Shown here piece after piece: positions 15,333-23,387 of a stretch of 32,684 bases of DNA. Location of the stretch: positions 1 to 32,684 of the forward strand of contig CAJKOS010000007.1 of NCBI GenBank assembly GCA_905201565.1. Reading direction: 5' to 3'. The stretch is from an uncultured Erysipelotrichaceae bacterium (GTDB lineage Bacteria; Bacillota_I; Bacilli_A; Erysipelotrichales; Erysipelotrichaceae). Each line of letters opens with the position of its first letter. Positions within the stretch are counted from its first letter, which is position 1. A program made the position numbers and the translations under genes. Under the pieces are notes generated by a model. That model worked only from the letters and a program-made list of their open reading frames with translations, was not told the origin of the DNA and ran no database searches.

Positions 15333-16601
15333 GGATAACTGCTGTGTAGAGTAATGCTGGATTGGTTTCCATTCCACCTTGGCAAACATTGCCTGGATGG
15401 TAATTGGCAGATAACTTGCAATAAACAATGGGAAGATTGGAAGATACTTGATCTTTTTCCATGCGGTCGCATTGATTCTCTTCCATTCGGTGAGAATGAC
15501 AAGACCACCAATCGCAATCATACCGAAGTAGTAGTTGAATACCGAACCGATCAGAAGCTTGAGTGCTTCATCCTGGAATACCTTGGATACATAGTATGGC
15601 ATACCGGTTGCGCCTACATAGAGCCATACGGTCAATGCCAGCATGATGATGGTCACAAGGGAACATGGAAGAATTGTCATCAATACATCGTAGTTGATGA
15701 GTCTTCTGCCCTTCTTGAAACAACCCTTGATGAGATCGAATGTATAACGGGCATTGAGCTGGAAGAAACCTTTACTCCATCTCAGTCTCTGGTTCCATGA
15801 CTGCTTCATGGTAGAAGGCTGTTCATCATAAACCATCGCACCATCACAATAACCGATGGAGACTTCATCAATCGCACAGTTCACTGAGAACTGGATATCT
15901 TCTGTCAATAAATGATATGGCCAGCCGCCATTCTTCTTCATAATGCGGTTGGAGACAAGGAAACCTGTACCGGAAATCATGCACTGCGCACCTAGTAACA
16001 TACGCGGGTAGTTAACATAGCGTGCTTCTCTCATGAACCAGATGGAATAGGCAGCAGTGAGCCAGTTTTCACCAAAGTTCTTGGAGTTTCTGTATGTGGT
16101 AATGGCATCAAACTTGCCGGTATCGAATGTCTTGTTAATTTCTTTGAGGAAATCAGGATGGACAATGTTATCCGCATCGAAGACGATGAAGGCATCGTAG
16201 TAGTCTTCACCCTTTGCCTCAACAACATTCTTGTACAGGTAATCTAATGCATAGCCTTTACCGACAAGCTGTTTGTTCTGTCTTTCATAGACAAGTGCAC
16301 CAGCCTCACGGGCAATGTCTGCTGTATTGTCTGTACAGTTGTCTGCCAGAACATAGATATCATACCGGTCATCCGGATAGTCTTCTTTATGCAGGGAATC
16401 GATAAGTTCACCTATAACACCTGCTTCATTGCGGGCACTGATGAATATGGCAAAGCGGTGATTGGTCTTCGCTTGCGCAAGAGGCTTTGGTTTTCTTTTC
16501 AGATAACCTACCGCAATATACACGAGCTGATATGCATAAAGAATTGTGAACAAAATAAAGATAAACAGTGAAAATCTTTCAAATGCAATCAGAAATTCCA
16601 T
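15321..16601 (-). CDS. membrane-bound glycosyltransferase, family 2
   Basis: The 426-residue product has an N-terminal membrane helix (residues 9-33), a GT-A catalytic domain and about three C-terminal helices. It shows FAIFISARNEAGVIGELI (nucleotide-binding start), YVLADNCTDNTAD, the DxD motif in FDADN, the acceptor motif LLTEDIQ and the QxxRW motif as NQRLRWSKG. The arrangement matches processive GT2 enzymes such as NodC or poly-N-acetylglucosamine and cellulose synthases. It should make or extend an envelope glycan or glycolipid. No export or modification partner genes are adjacent. AAAGGAAG lies 6 bases before the ATG. Its own promoter stands at 16677-16650. Confidence 0.85.
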   Translation of the reverse strand: MEFLIAFERFSLFIFILFTILYAYQLVYIAVGYLKRKPKPLAQAKTNHRFAIFISARNEAGVIGELIDSLHKEDYPDDRYDIYVLADNCTDNTADIAREAGALVYERQNKQLVGKGYALDYLYKNVVEAKGEDYYDAFIVFDADNIVHPDFLKEINKTFDTGKFDAITTYRNSKNFGENWLTAAYSIWFMREARYVNYPRMLLGAQCMISGTGFLVSNRIMKKNGGWPYHLLTEDIQFSVNCAIDEVSIGYCDGAMVYDEQPSTMKQSWNQRLRWSKGFFQLNARYTFDLIKGCFKKGRRLINYDVLMTILPCSLVTIIMLALTVWLYVGATGMPYYVSKVFQDEALKLLIGSVFNYYFGMIAIGGLVILTEWKRINATAWKKIKYLPIFPLFIASYLPITIQAMFAKVEWKPIQHYSTQQLSKTR

Positions 16602-16649
16602 ATCGTCTTCCTTTCCGTGAAAGGGTACATAGCCCTCTCACCTGCAGAT

Positions 16650-16677
16650 ATGATACCCTCTGTTCAAATTCCGTCAA
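16650..16677 (-). promoter_or_regulatory. promoter of the glycosyltransferase gene
   Basis: On the minus strand, TTGACG (16677-16672), a 16-bp spacer and TATCAT (16655-16650). The leader is about 40 bases. Confidence 0.65.
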
Positions 16678-16684
16678 GCATTAT

Positions 16685-16714
16685 TACCTTTATGCTGCAC
16701 AGCATAAAAGTAAA
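16685..16714. repeat. 30-bp palindrome next to the glycosyltransferase promoter
   Basis: TTTATGCTG / CAGCATAAA flank a CA centre, and the outer four bases TTAC / GTAA also pair, with one non-pair (16689/16710). It ends 7 bases from the -35 box. This position suits a regulator-binding site. Just beyond it on the minus strand, GGCTT-TGTT-AAGCC (16735-16722) plus TTTTT could end upstream transcription. Confidence 0.5.
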
Positions 16715-16815
16715 GAAAAAGGCTTAACAAAGCCATTTTCCAACATTTCTGACTCTTTTCTGAATTCCGAATCTTAAGCATTTCTTCAACTTTTCACCAA
16801 TTTTACACAGTTTTC

Positions 16816-16824
16816 TGCTATTGT
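16816..16824 (+). promoter_or_regulatory. extended -10 box of the VanZ gene, implying a leaderless start
   Basis: TGC-TATTGT ends 7 bases before the ATG at 16832, with no ribosome site between. The same TGCTATTGTT string precedes the CapA-like gene (253-262). Confidence 0.45.
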
Positions 16825-16831
16825 TTTTGGT

Positions 16832-17308
16832 ATGACTTATTGGATTACAGCCATCGACATACTCTTATTGATCGCGGGTTATTTCTGCTTTATCTTTCCA
16901 AAAATACGGCACAAAGGCAAAGCGCAAATCCTGTTATCCACCCTGTTTACCATCTATAGCATAGCCCTGATCTACTTCACCCTGTTACCCATCATTCCAA
17001 CATTTGACACCCCTGCCATCAACCTCATACCATTCCGGGATTACATGTACCACTTTGGTAACTACAATGAAGAAATGTTCCTCAACATTCTGCTCTTTGT
17101 CCCGATGGGATTCTTCCTCACCATGCACACAAAAGCAAAACTCATCAGAATTATCCTTTATGGTGCACTCATTTCTCTAGCCATAGAAATCCTGCAGCCA
17201 TGGATTACCATTGGAAGAGTTTGTGACATCACTGACCTTTTCACCAATACAGCCGGCACATGCATTGGTGCAATAGCCGCAAAACTGATATTCCATCATA
17301 AGAACTGA
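16832..17308 (+). CDS. VanZ family membrane protein
   Basis: The 158-residue product is mostly four or five membrane helices. It carries the VanZ-family signatures: YFTLLPIIPTF, NLIPFRDY, NILLFVPMGFFL, SLAIEILQPW and GRVCDITDLFTNTAGTCIG. VanZ proteins give low-level resistance to teicoplanin or other lipid II-binding glycopeptides, mechanism uncertain; many chromosomal homologues have no known role. It stands alone with its own terminator. The nearby BceAB/transglycosylase operon makes an envelope-stress role plausible. The start lies directly after a -10-like box without a ribosome site. Confidence 0.85.
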   Translation: MTYWITAIDILLLIAGYFCFIFPKIRHKGKAQILLSTLFTIYSIALIYFTLLPIIPTFDTPAINLIPFRDYMYHFGNYNEEMFLNILLFVPMGFFLTMHTKAKLIRIILYGALISLAIEILQPWITIGRVCDITDLFTNTAGTCIGAIAAKLIFHHKN

Positions 17309-17314
17309 ACTTAC

Positions 17315-17346
17315 CTTGAAATGCCAATCTGACATTTCAAGTTTTT
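17315..17346 (+). terminator. intrinsic terminator of the VanZ gene
   Basis: A 9-bp stem CTTGAAATG / CATTTCAAG (17315-17323 / 17333-17341) is followed by five T. Confidence 0.85.
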
Positions 17347-17421
17347 ATATTCCTTCCTGTTTAGTTGAAATTTTCTGAAAACCTGTCAGCATTTCATTTC
17401 ACAGAGAACTATATTAATACA

Positions 17422-17466
17422 ATATTCAAATTCCGTATTGAATATGGCGTGATATATTTATATTAT
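17422..17466 (+). promoter_or_regulatory. promoter with operator-like inverted repeat
   Basis: TTGAAT (17438-17443), a 17-bp spacer and TATTAT (17461-17466). An inverted repeat ATATTCAA (17422-17429) / TTGAATAT (17438-17445) overlaps the -35 box, so the promoter is probably repressed by a dimeric regulator. Confidence 0.6.
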
Positions 17467-17497
17467 GATTGTATATCAAAAGAATAGTGAGGTGATA

Positions 17498-17776
17498 ATG
17501 ATGTATGACAGTATCATTTTAGAAATCAAAGATGGCACAACTGTATATGGTGCAGCATATTTCAGCATGGATGCCTATACGCCGCGCATCATAAGTATGG
17601 TCAACAAGATGATCGATTCCTTCAATCATGATCAAAATCCAAAAAATGATCTTGAAAAGCATGAACTGGCAATTGATCTATTGGAAAAACCGGTGCCAGG
17701 TTATCTTTTGATGAATGGAATGAATGGGAAAAACAGGTCTTTGTGGGTGAGGATAGTGAACTACTCCGACTTATAG
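17498..17776 (+). CDS. unrecognised protein, probably N-terminal part of a frameshifted gene
   Basis: The frame codes for 92 residues starting MMYDSIILEIKDGTTVYGAAYF. A GAGGTGA site lies at 17489-17495, with ATG at 17498 and 17501 both possible. I do not recognise the family. From about 17700 the -1 frame (codons from 17701) reads like real protein: LSFDEWNEWEKQVF, HPKKWADLLHLDEKYIVHIK. The present frame instead becomes irregular and stops inside a long palindrome. A one-base deletion near 17700 is therefore likely. Product function unknown. It has its own promoter and operator-like repeat. Confidence 0.5.
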   Translation: MMYDSIILEIKDGTTVYGAAYFSMDAYTPRIISMVNKMIDSFNHDQNPKNDLEKHELAIDLLEKPVPGYLLMNGMNGKNRSLWVRIVNYSDL

Positions 17777-17793
17777 AAGTCGGAGTAGTTCAC
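17756..17793. repeat. 38-bp palindrome with perfect 17-bp arms
   Basis: GTGAACTACTCCGACTT (17756-17772) and its exact complement (17777-17793) flank ATAG. It lies inside coding sequence and contains the stop codon of the first frame in its loop. No T tract follows, so it is not an ordinary terminator. Ten bases (ACTCCGACTT) also occur at the 3' end of tRNA-Pro, which may be chance. Confidence 0.75.
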
Positions 17794-17852
17794 CCAAAGA
17801 AATGGGCAGATCTCCTGCATTTGGATGAAAAGTATATAGTACATATCAAAAC

Positions 17853-18329
17853 ATGCGCATTGACTGCTATGAACTTGCAAAGATTCTCAAAGAAAATGGA
17901 TGTCAGAAAGCATTCATCACCGATCTGTTGAGAAAACACTTTGGATTGGACCGGACAACTGCAGATTATGTCTGTCAGATTCCAGATAAAGACTGGAAAA
18001 TCATTACCAGAAGAAAATACAAATATGCACGGATGAAGACCAGGACGTTATTACGGCAGGGAATGAACGAATGGGAAATTGTGGATTTGGTTTCTGGAAC
18101 ATTCAGAATATCATCGCATGATGTACATACCATGTTGAAAGAAATCACATTATATGAAATGGAAAATGAAAGTGTCGAAACCATAGAGGCAAGAATCAGT
18201 TGTTTTGTTAACCTTCTCAATGAACAGCCACATGATAGAGAAACAATTAAAAATGCAAAGCTGCTGTTTGGCATCACGGTTGAAGAATATGAATGCTTCA
18301 AACAGAAAAAGATCAAAGGATATGAATGA
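17853..18329 (+). CDS. unrecognised protein, probably C-terminal part of the same frameshifted gene
   Basis: The 158-residue frame starts MRIDCYELAKILKENGCQKAF and is helical, with a possible helix-turn-helix in EWEIVDLVSGTFRISSHDV. I do not recognise the family. No ribosome site precedes the ATG. The frame is open back to 17829, overlapping the end of the -1 reading frame that carries WADLLHLDEKYIVHIK. A second one-base deletion around 17830-17850 would join all three segments into one protein of about 275 residues. The alternative is a cluster of small coupled genes. It ends 12 bases before a minus-strand terminator. Confidence 0.5.
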   Translation: MRIDCYELAKILKENGCQKAFITDLLRKHFGLDRTTADYVCQIPDKDWKIITRRKYKYARMKTRTLLRQGMNEWEIVDLVSGTFRISSHDVHTMLKEITLYEMENESVETIEARISCFVNLLNEQPHDRETIKNAKLLFGITVEEYECFKQKKIKGYE

Positions 18330-18336
18330 ACCAACT

Positions 18337-18360
18337 AAAAAACCTGCATTTTTTGCAGGT
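18337..18360 (-). terminator. intrinsic terminator of the ECF-PHP-RpiR operon
   Basis: On the minus strand, ACCTGCA / TGCAGGT (18360-18354 / 18348-18342) is followed by six T (18342-18337). It overlaps the stop codon of the RpiR gene. Confidence 0.85.
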
Positions 18361-19172
18361 CAATGAGATTTCTTCTTGAGATTCTGGATTCTCGATAATG
18401 TATCCATGGCTTTACTGCCGGGAATTCTGCTCAAGGAAAGCACAATAGCATCAATCAGTACAACAACCGTTGCCTGGGAATGATATTCCTTATCCTGTCC
18501 ACGGTATACCACAATTTCTTCCTCAGCCCTTTCATCCAAAAAGTGCTGCCGGCTTGTGATCGCAAGGGTATGGTAGTGCAGTTCTTTACTATTGGCAAGG
18601 ATGGTCTTTGCCTCTAAGGAAAGATTTCCAAAGGCAAAGTAGATGACAAGGTCATTCTCTGTTATGTTTGCCATTCCTTCTATGATTTCTGAACTATCCC
18701 CCGTCAACAACACCGTATGTTTGCCAATACGGCGCAGTCTGTATTCCAGCATTGTCGCAAGAGAGCGGGAAGAGTTTCTGCCAAAGATGTAGACATGTTC
18801 TGCATTTGCGATCAGCTGTACTGCTCTTTCGACCACTTCTGTATCAATCATCCGCGAATTGTAGAGCAGATAGGCGCTCTGCCTTTCAAACCAGTCCGCC
18901 AGGTTCAGATCATCCGCAATGGTATTGCTCATGCGGATGGCAGGACCACTGAGGTCCGCATGCTGGGCAATATGCTTTTTGAATTCCTTGTAGTCAGTAA
19001 AACCAACATGGCGCACAAACCGGGACATGGTTGCTTCGGAAATACCAAGTTCTTCTGCCACCTGATTGATCGGTGTCAACAGAAACCTGGAAGGATCTGA
19101 AACAATATAGCCCGCAATCCTGTGTTCTGCCTTTGTTAATGTCTTTCCATTTTCCAGAAAATCGAGGTCCAT
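18360..19172 (-). CDS. MurR/RpiR family transcriptional regulator
   Basis: The 270-residue product has an N-terminal HTH_6 domain (residues 1-75: LTKAEHRIAGYIVSDPSRFL, INQVAEELGISEATMSRFVRHVGF) and a SIS sugar-isomerase-type domain (about 105-235: AEHVYIFGRNSSRSLATMLEYRLRRIG, DLVIYFAFGNLSLEAKTIL). The SIS domain of this family usually senses a phosphorylated sugar. It is the last gene of the tight ECF-PHP operon, 12 bases after the PHP gene, and probably regulates that operon. Its ribosome site is weak. A TATAAG 6 bases before its ATG might give a separate leaderless transcript. Confidence 0.88.
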   Translation of the reverse strand: MDLDFLENGKTLTKAEHRIAGYIVSDPSRFLLTPINQVAEELGISEATMSRFVRHVGFTDYKEFKKHIAQHADLSGPAIRMSNTIADDLNLADWFERQSAYLLYNSRMIDTEVVERAVQLIANAEHVYIFGRNSSRSLATMLEYRLRRIGKHTVLLTGDSSEIIEGMANITENDLVIYFAFGNLSLEAKTILANSKELHYHTLAITSRQHFLDERAEEEIVVYRGQDKEYHSQATVVVLIDAIVLSLSRIPGSKAMDTLSRIQNLKKKSH

Positions 19173-19184
19173 GAATTTCTTATA

Positions 19185-19985
19185 TCATACGATGGACGTA
19201 TTTTCAACGAGCATCGTGACATAGTCACCACCAAGGGCATCAATCTTTTTGAGACACTTCTTCAACAGAGCAGCTGCCTCTACTTTATCCCTGGCTCTTT
19301 CATCGATTTCAATCGTATAACCACCCTCCAGCATCGCCTTGCGCAATCCATCAATGGTATCGATATCTTCCCTGAAATCATTCATGATACAGCCATATTG
19401 CAATGCCTGGTGGGTATCACTGCCACCAACAACAGGCTTTCCTAATTTCTTTGCATAGGCAAAGACTTCTTCCTCTGTCTTTTCCCTGTTACAGGCAACA
19501 TCCTTGCCATTGAGGTCCACAAAGAATAACTTCTCTAAATCAGCCATGTCACACTCCGGCACATGACCACCTTCCCGGAATGGATGGGCATTGCCCACAA
19601 TGACATCATATTGTGCAAACAATGCCATCAGTTCATGGAAAGGAAGAAATGTTTCCTTTGTCTTATGTGGTTCCAGTATGGAATTCAACATCAGAATATC
19701 TTCCATCCTGCCAATGGAAAGAATATGTCCACCTTCCGCTACATCTGTTTCCATACCGGCAAAGATCTTCAATCCATTTTTATAGATTAAAGCATCATTG
19801 CACATCGTGCTGTTATCGCGGATATAGCGGTATACCTTGTCAAACTCCGTCGTATTGAAGTGTTCTGTCAGACAAAGGGCATCCAGACCACTTGCCTTTG
19901 CCCTTTCAAACAGCCAGTCTGTATAGACAGGCGAAAATGGCAGATACTTTGCCAGTTTTCCATGTGTGTGAAAATCAATCTTCAT
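19185..19985 (-). CDS. PHP-domain metal-dependent phosphoesterase
   Basis: The 266-residue product has the PHP fold. Metal-binding motifs appear in order: MKIDFHTHGK (His6, His8), LCLTEHFNTTE, FAGMETDVAEGGHIL, NAHPFREGG and VVGGSDTHQAL. All the His/Asp/Glu ligands expected for a di- or trinuclear site are visible. Enzymes of this group hydrolyse small phosphate esters or nucleotides in the cytoplasm. The gene starts 10 bases after EcfT (AGGAG site overlapping the EcfT stop) and precedes RpiR. It may process the imported compound, or a phosphorylated form of it. Confidence 0.85.
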   Translation of the reverse strand: MKIDFHTHGKLAKYLPFSPVYTDWLFERAKASGLDALCLTEHFNTTEFDKVYRYIRDNSTMCNDALIYKNGLKIFAGMETDVAEGGHILSIGRMEDILMLNSILEPHKTKETFLPFHELMALFAQYDVIVGNAHPFREGGHVPECDMADLEKLFFVDLNGKDVACNREKTEEEVFAYAKKLGKPVVGGSDTHQALQYGCIMNDFREDIDTIDGLRKAMLEGGYTIEIDERARDKVEAAALLKKCLKKIDALGGDYVTMLVENTSIV

Positions 19986-19995
19986 CTTACTACTC

Positions 19996-20823
19996 CTATA
20001 TCAATGTCTCTATGGTCACAAAGAAAGTCACCCATAACAATGACAAAGCCAGAAACAAACCATCATTGTATGTGACATGCAGGGAAGAAAGCTTGATCCT
20101 TCTGACCTCCCTGTTCACTGCCGCATTGCGGTAACCCCTGATTTCCAAAGCTTCTACTGTTGTGCGTGAACGCTTTGCTGTATTGAGCATCAATGGATAA
20201 AATGCCTGCATGATCATCTTTACCTGATAGATGAGGTAGCGTATCTTACCCATAAATGTATCATGTTCTGGTTCCATGCCTCTCATACGGAAGGAAAGCA
20301 GGATGTTTTGAAACTCTTCCATTAACATTGGCAATATGCGATAGGCATACGATATGGAGAAAGACAATCTCTCCGGTACACCAAACCACATCAGACCATT
20401 TGCCAGCCTGTCCGGGTCAAGACCAGAAAATACCGTAATAGAAGCTAATGAACAGGTCGCAACCTTCAATGTCAATATCAGCAATGGCACGATGGCAGAA
20501 GCGTCACCACCAAAGAACAAGGAAACAATGAAGAGATAACCAGTTTGTGAAAACACACCAAGGGCGAACACAAACAACACAAGTCCGACAATATGGGCAA
20601 GCAATGTTGTGATGACAACCAATGCAAAGCAGGCACCAAGAAACCACAAATCATCCACAAACCACGGCACAAGTCCAAAGAACAAATACCAGACGATGAG
20701 AATGCGCGGATCTAATGCCGCAATCACTGTATCATTATTGCCATAGGCATTTTTCAATACCTGGTCTTTGAGAAAGTTCATCGAAAACTTATCCAGAATA
20801 TTTTCTGTCAGCTTTTTCACCAT
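19996..20823 (-). CDS. ecfT: ECF transporter T component (EcfT)
   Basis: The 275-residue membrane protein has four to six helices between residues 40 and 135 and one near the C-terminus. Two cytoplasmic coupling helices carry the EcfT x-R-G motifs: LLSFRMRGMEPE and VEALEIRGYRNAA. These insert into the ATPases and transmit ATP hydrolysis to the S component. The ATG at 20823 is chosen for AGAGGTG upstream. It starts one base after the ATPase stop. It is long for EcfT because of an N-terminal extension. Confidence 0.88.
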   Translation of the reverse strand: MVKKLTENILDKFSMNFLKDQVLKNAYGNNDTVIAALDPRILIVWYLFFGLVPWFVDDLWFLGACFALVVITTLLAHIVGLVLFVFALGVFSQTGYLFIVSLFFGGDASAIVPLLILTLKVATCSLASITVFSGLDPDRLANGLMWFGVPERLSFSISYAYRILPMLMEEFQNILLSFRMRGMEPEHDTFMGKIRYLIYQVKMIMQAFYPLMLNTAKRSRTTVEALEIRGYRNAAVNREVRRIKLSSLHVTYNDGLFLALSLLWVTFFVTIETLI

Positions 20824-20824
20824 A

Positions 20825-22507
20825 CTACACCTCTTTGAAACATTCCATGAATCCATCAATCATATACAAAGACGCATGTTCATCCAGCATCTTGCCAGCC
20901 GTAAAGATCTCCGGTGGACGGATACCGGCTTCTTCTATGACCGATGGATTGTTAAACACCATGTCCCTGTCACCATCCGCAATGACCCTTCCATCATGCA
21001 GGACAATGATGCGGTCTGCCCACTCTGCCAGCAGTTGCATATCATGTGTCGCAATTACAGCAGTATGAATCACATTCCGCATCTCATCCAATGTACGGAT
21101 GATTTCCTTACGGGTAGCCATATCGAGATTGGCAGTCGGTTCATCAAGCAATAACACTTCCGGGTTCAAAGCTGTACCAATCGCAAGTGTTGCCCTGCGC
21201 ATCTGACCACCGGATAGCAGCCTTCCATCTCTGTCCCGCAATCCTTCAAGATCAAAGTAATGCAGAAGCTCATCCGTTCTTTCCTTTGCATTCTTCATGC
21301 CCCTTGCCTCTAAGGCAAAGGCAATATCATTTGCAATACTGTCACGGATAAACATCTGTTCCGGATTCTGGTAGACAAGGGAAATCTTAGAAGCAATGTC
21401 ACGATATCCTTCCTTGCGGATATCTCTACCTTCCAGCAAAATCTCACCCGAATAGTCTTTGATCAAGCGCACAAGCAGCTTCATTAAAGAAGACTTGCCT
21501 GCTCCATTTGTACCGATAAGGGCAATATGTTCTCCCTTATGAATATCGAGGTTCAATTTGTCAAAGACAACATGGTCTTCCCCCTTTAAGGAATGATAGG
21601 AAAGACTTACATCCTTGCAGGAAATGATGGTTTCTCCTGCTTCTTTCTTTCCTGCTTCTTCCTTATGGAAGGTAAATCCATGGAAAGTATCCTTTACTTC
21701 TTCCATCTTTACCGGAAGGCGGTCAAAGATATAGCCTTTCTCTTTCTTTAACCGGTATGCCGCAAGTGTGACCTGTGGTGGGAAGATGTTGGATTGCATG
21801 AGTTCTTCGACTTCCTGCAATGCATCTTCTGTTTTCTTCTTCCAGGCAAAGGATCCATTCTTCATTAACATCACATGTTTGCAATACTTTGCAATGTATT
21901 CACTATGGTGTTCAATGACAATTATCGTCTTGCCATAGCGTTCATTCAGTGTTTTGAGAATGCCATAGATAATATCCGCATGATGTGGATCAAGCTGGGC
22001 AATCGGTTCATCCAGTATCAATATCTCCGGTTCAAGGGCAAGTGTACCAGCCAGTGCCAACAGATGTGTCTGACCACCAGATAACTGCCAGATGAAATCA
22101 TCCTCATGTCCATCCAGTCCACACTTTGCCAATGCTTCTTTGCCTTTTTCAAGATAATCCTCAAAGGCATTGTTCAAGCAGGCATAGGACGCATCATCCA
22201 GTACCGTAGGACGTACGATCTGGTTTTCAAAATCCTGGTATACATAACCAACTTTTGTGGCAAGTTCTCCAACACTGCTTTTGAGCGTATCTTGACCTTC
22301 CACAACAACTGTTCCACTGAAGTCTCCATCGATATAATGGGGAATCAATCCATTGAGCACTTTACAAAAAGTGGACTTCCCGGAACCATTGTTGCCAACA
22401 ATGGCAAGGAAGTCACCCTTTTCAATCGTCAATGAAATATCTTTGAGAACAGGTGTTGAAGAAGCAGGATAGGTAAAACGCAGATTCCTGATCTCAATAC
22501 TATCCAT
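20825..22507 (-). CDS. ecfA: fused double ATP-binding protein of an ECF transporter (EcfA1-EcfA2)
   Basis: The 560-residue product holds two complete ABC ATPases. The first (about 1-225) has GNNGSGKST, WQLSGGQTHLLALAG and EILILDEPIAQLDPHHADI. The second (about 295-520) has GTNGAGKSS, LLSGGQMRRATLAIG and EVLLLDEPTANLD. A linker of about 70 residues separates them. Fused ECF ATPases replace the usual EcfA/EcfA' pair. It overlaps the S component stop by one base and lies one base before EcfT, so one transcript supplies a complete dedicated (group I) transporter. Confidence 0.92.
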   Translation of the reverse strand: MDSIEIRNLRFTYPASSTPVLKDISLTIEKGDFLAIVGNNGSGKSTFCKVLNGLIPHYIDGDFSGTVVVEGQDTLKSSVGELATKVGYVYQDFENQIVRPTVLDDASYACLNNAFEDYLEKGKEALAKCGLDGHEDDFIWQLSGGQTHLLALAGTLALEPEILILDEPIAQLDPHHADIIYGILKTLNERYGKTIIVIEHHSEYIAKYCKHVMLMKNGSFAWKKKTEDALQEVEELMQSNIFPPQVTLAAYRLKKEKGYIFDRLPVKMEEVKDTFHGFTFHKEEAGKKEAGETIISCKDVSLSYHSLKGEDHVVFDKLNLDIHKGEHIALIGTNGAGKSSLMKLLVRLIKDYSGEILLEGRDIRKEGYRDIASKISLVYQNPEQMFIRDSIANDIAFALEARGMKNAKERTDELLHYFDLEGLRDRDGRLLSGGQMRRATLAIGTALNPEVLLLDEPTANLDMATRKEIIRTLDEMRNVIHTAVIATHDMQLLAEWADRIIVLHDGRVIADGDRDMVFNNPSVIEEAGIRPPEIFTAGKMLDEHASLYMIDGFMECFKEV

Positions 22508-23346
22508 TATGCCTCACGCTTCTTTGCCTGATTCTTCATGACCAGAAGAGCAATCACAAGGATAACTGCTCCAACAAGAGCACTGATTGCCATTGCGGAA
22601 GAACTCTCTGCCCAATCAGCTTCCCAATCAATCAAAGACATACCACTTTCCGCAACCATCTGGCTGATAACTGCCACAATAAATCCAACAAAGCAGCCAG
22701 CAATCACCTTTGGATTAATACCCGCAACTACTGTATCTGCAGTTCTTGGTCTCATACCAAGCAGTGGTTCAATCTTTCCATAGAGTCTTGGCACAAGGAA
22801 TAATGTCGGTAACAGGCAGAAGAGAATTCCCGAGAATAACAGGTCATTGAGGAATGCAAAACCTTCTGTCGCAAAGACACTTTCCGGAAGTCCGGCAACT
22901 GCTTCAAACTCTTCTACTGCAAACTGTACCTTGCAGATATCCACGACCATACCCATGAACAGCTGCAATGCTGTACCGGTAATAGCCGCAATACCAACCA
23001 TCTTTGCATTGCGGGGATCTTTGACCATTCTGCCCGCAACATAGACACCAATTGTCACTGTGAGAAACTTTTCCAACTCACCCAGTCCACCAAACTGACC
23101 AAGCATGATTTCACTGAAGACAAGCTCACCAGTAGCAGCACCAAGACCAGCTGAAAGCGGATCAAATAACATCGCAAGTGTGAGTGGAATGAACAGGAAA
23201 TATTCCACTGAAAATTCAACAATTCCAGCCTGGAAGCTTGGAATCAGTTCTGTAAACAATGTCGCAATGCCATACAATGCCATTGTGAGTACAAAAATCA
23301 TGAGTTTCTGACTCTCTGTAGCCCCTTTTCTTAATGTGTTTTCCAT
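22507..23346 (-). CDS. ECF transporter substrate-binding S component, substrate unknown
   Basis: The 279-residue membrane protein has about seven hydrophobic segments, including MIFVLTMALYGIATLF, YFLFIPLTLAMLF, ALQLFMGMVV and AMAISALVGAVILVIALLVM, and a short basic tail. The acidic stretch VQFAVEEFEAVAGLPE sits in a loop. Its position ahead of the fused ATPase and EcfT genes marks it as the S component. It is longer than typical vitamin-type S components (about 180-200 residues), and I cannot match it to riboflavin, thiamine, biotin, folate or cobalt types. AAAGGAG precedes the ATG. The PHP and RpiR genes downstream hint at a phosphorylated or sugar-related substrate. Confidence 0.75.
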   Translation of the reverse strand: MENTLRKGATESQKLMIFVLTMALYGIATLFTELIPSFQAGIVEFSVEYFLFIPLTLAMLFDPLSAGLGAATGELVFSEIMLGQFGGLGELEKFLTVTIGVYVAGRMVKDPRNAKMVGIAAITGTALQLFMGMVVDICKVQFAVEEFEAVAGLPESVFATEGFAFLNDLLFSGILFCLLPTLFLVPRLYGKIEPLLGMRPRTADTVVAGINPKVIAGCFVGFIVAVISQMVAESGMSLIDWEADWAESSSAMAISALVGAVILVIALLVMKNQAKKREA

Positions 23347-23381
23347 ATCGATCTCCTTTGCAAGTTCCTTCTTGCGGGTTC

Positions 23382-23387
23382 ATTATA
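23382..23387 (-). promoter_or_regulatory. probable -10 box of the ECF operon
   Basis: TATAAT on the minus strand (23387-23382), with no convincing -35. The leader of about 30 bases contains a small hairpin GCAAG / CTTGC just before the ribosome site. Confidence 0.45.
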
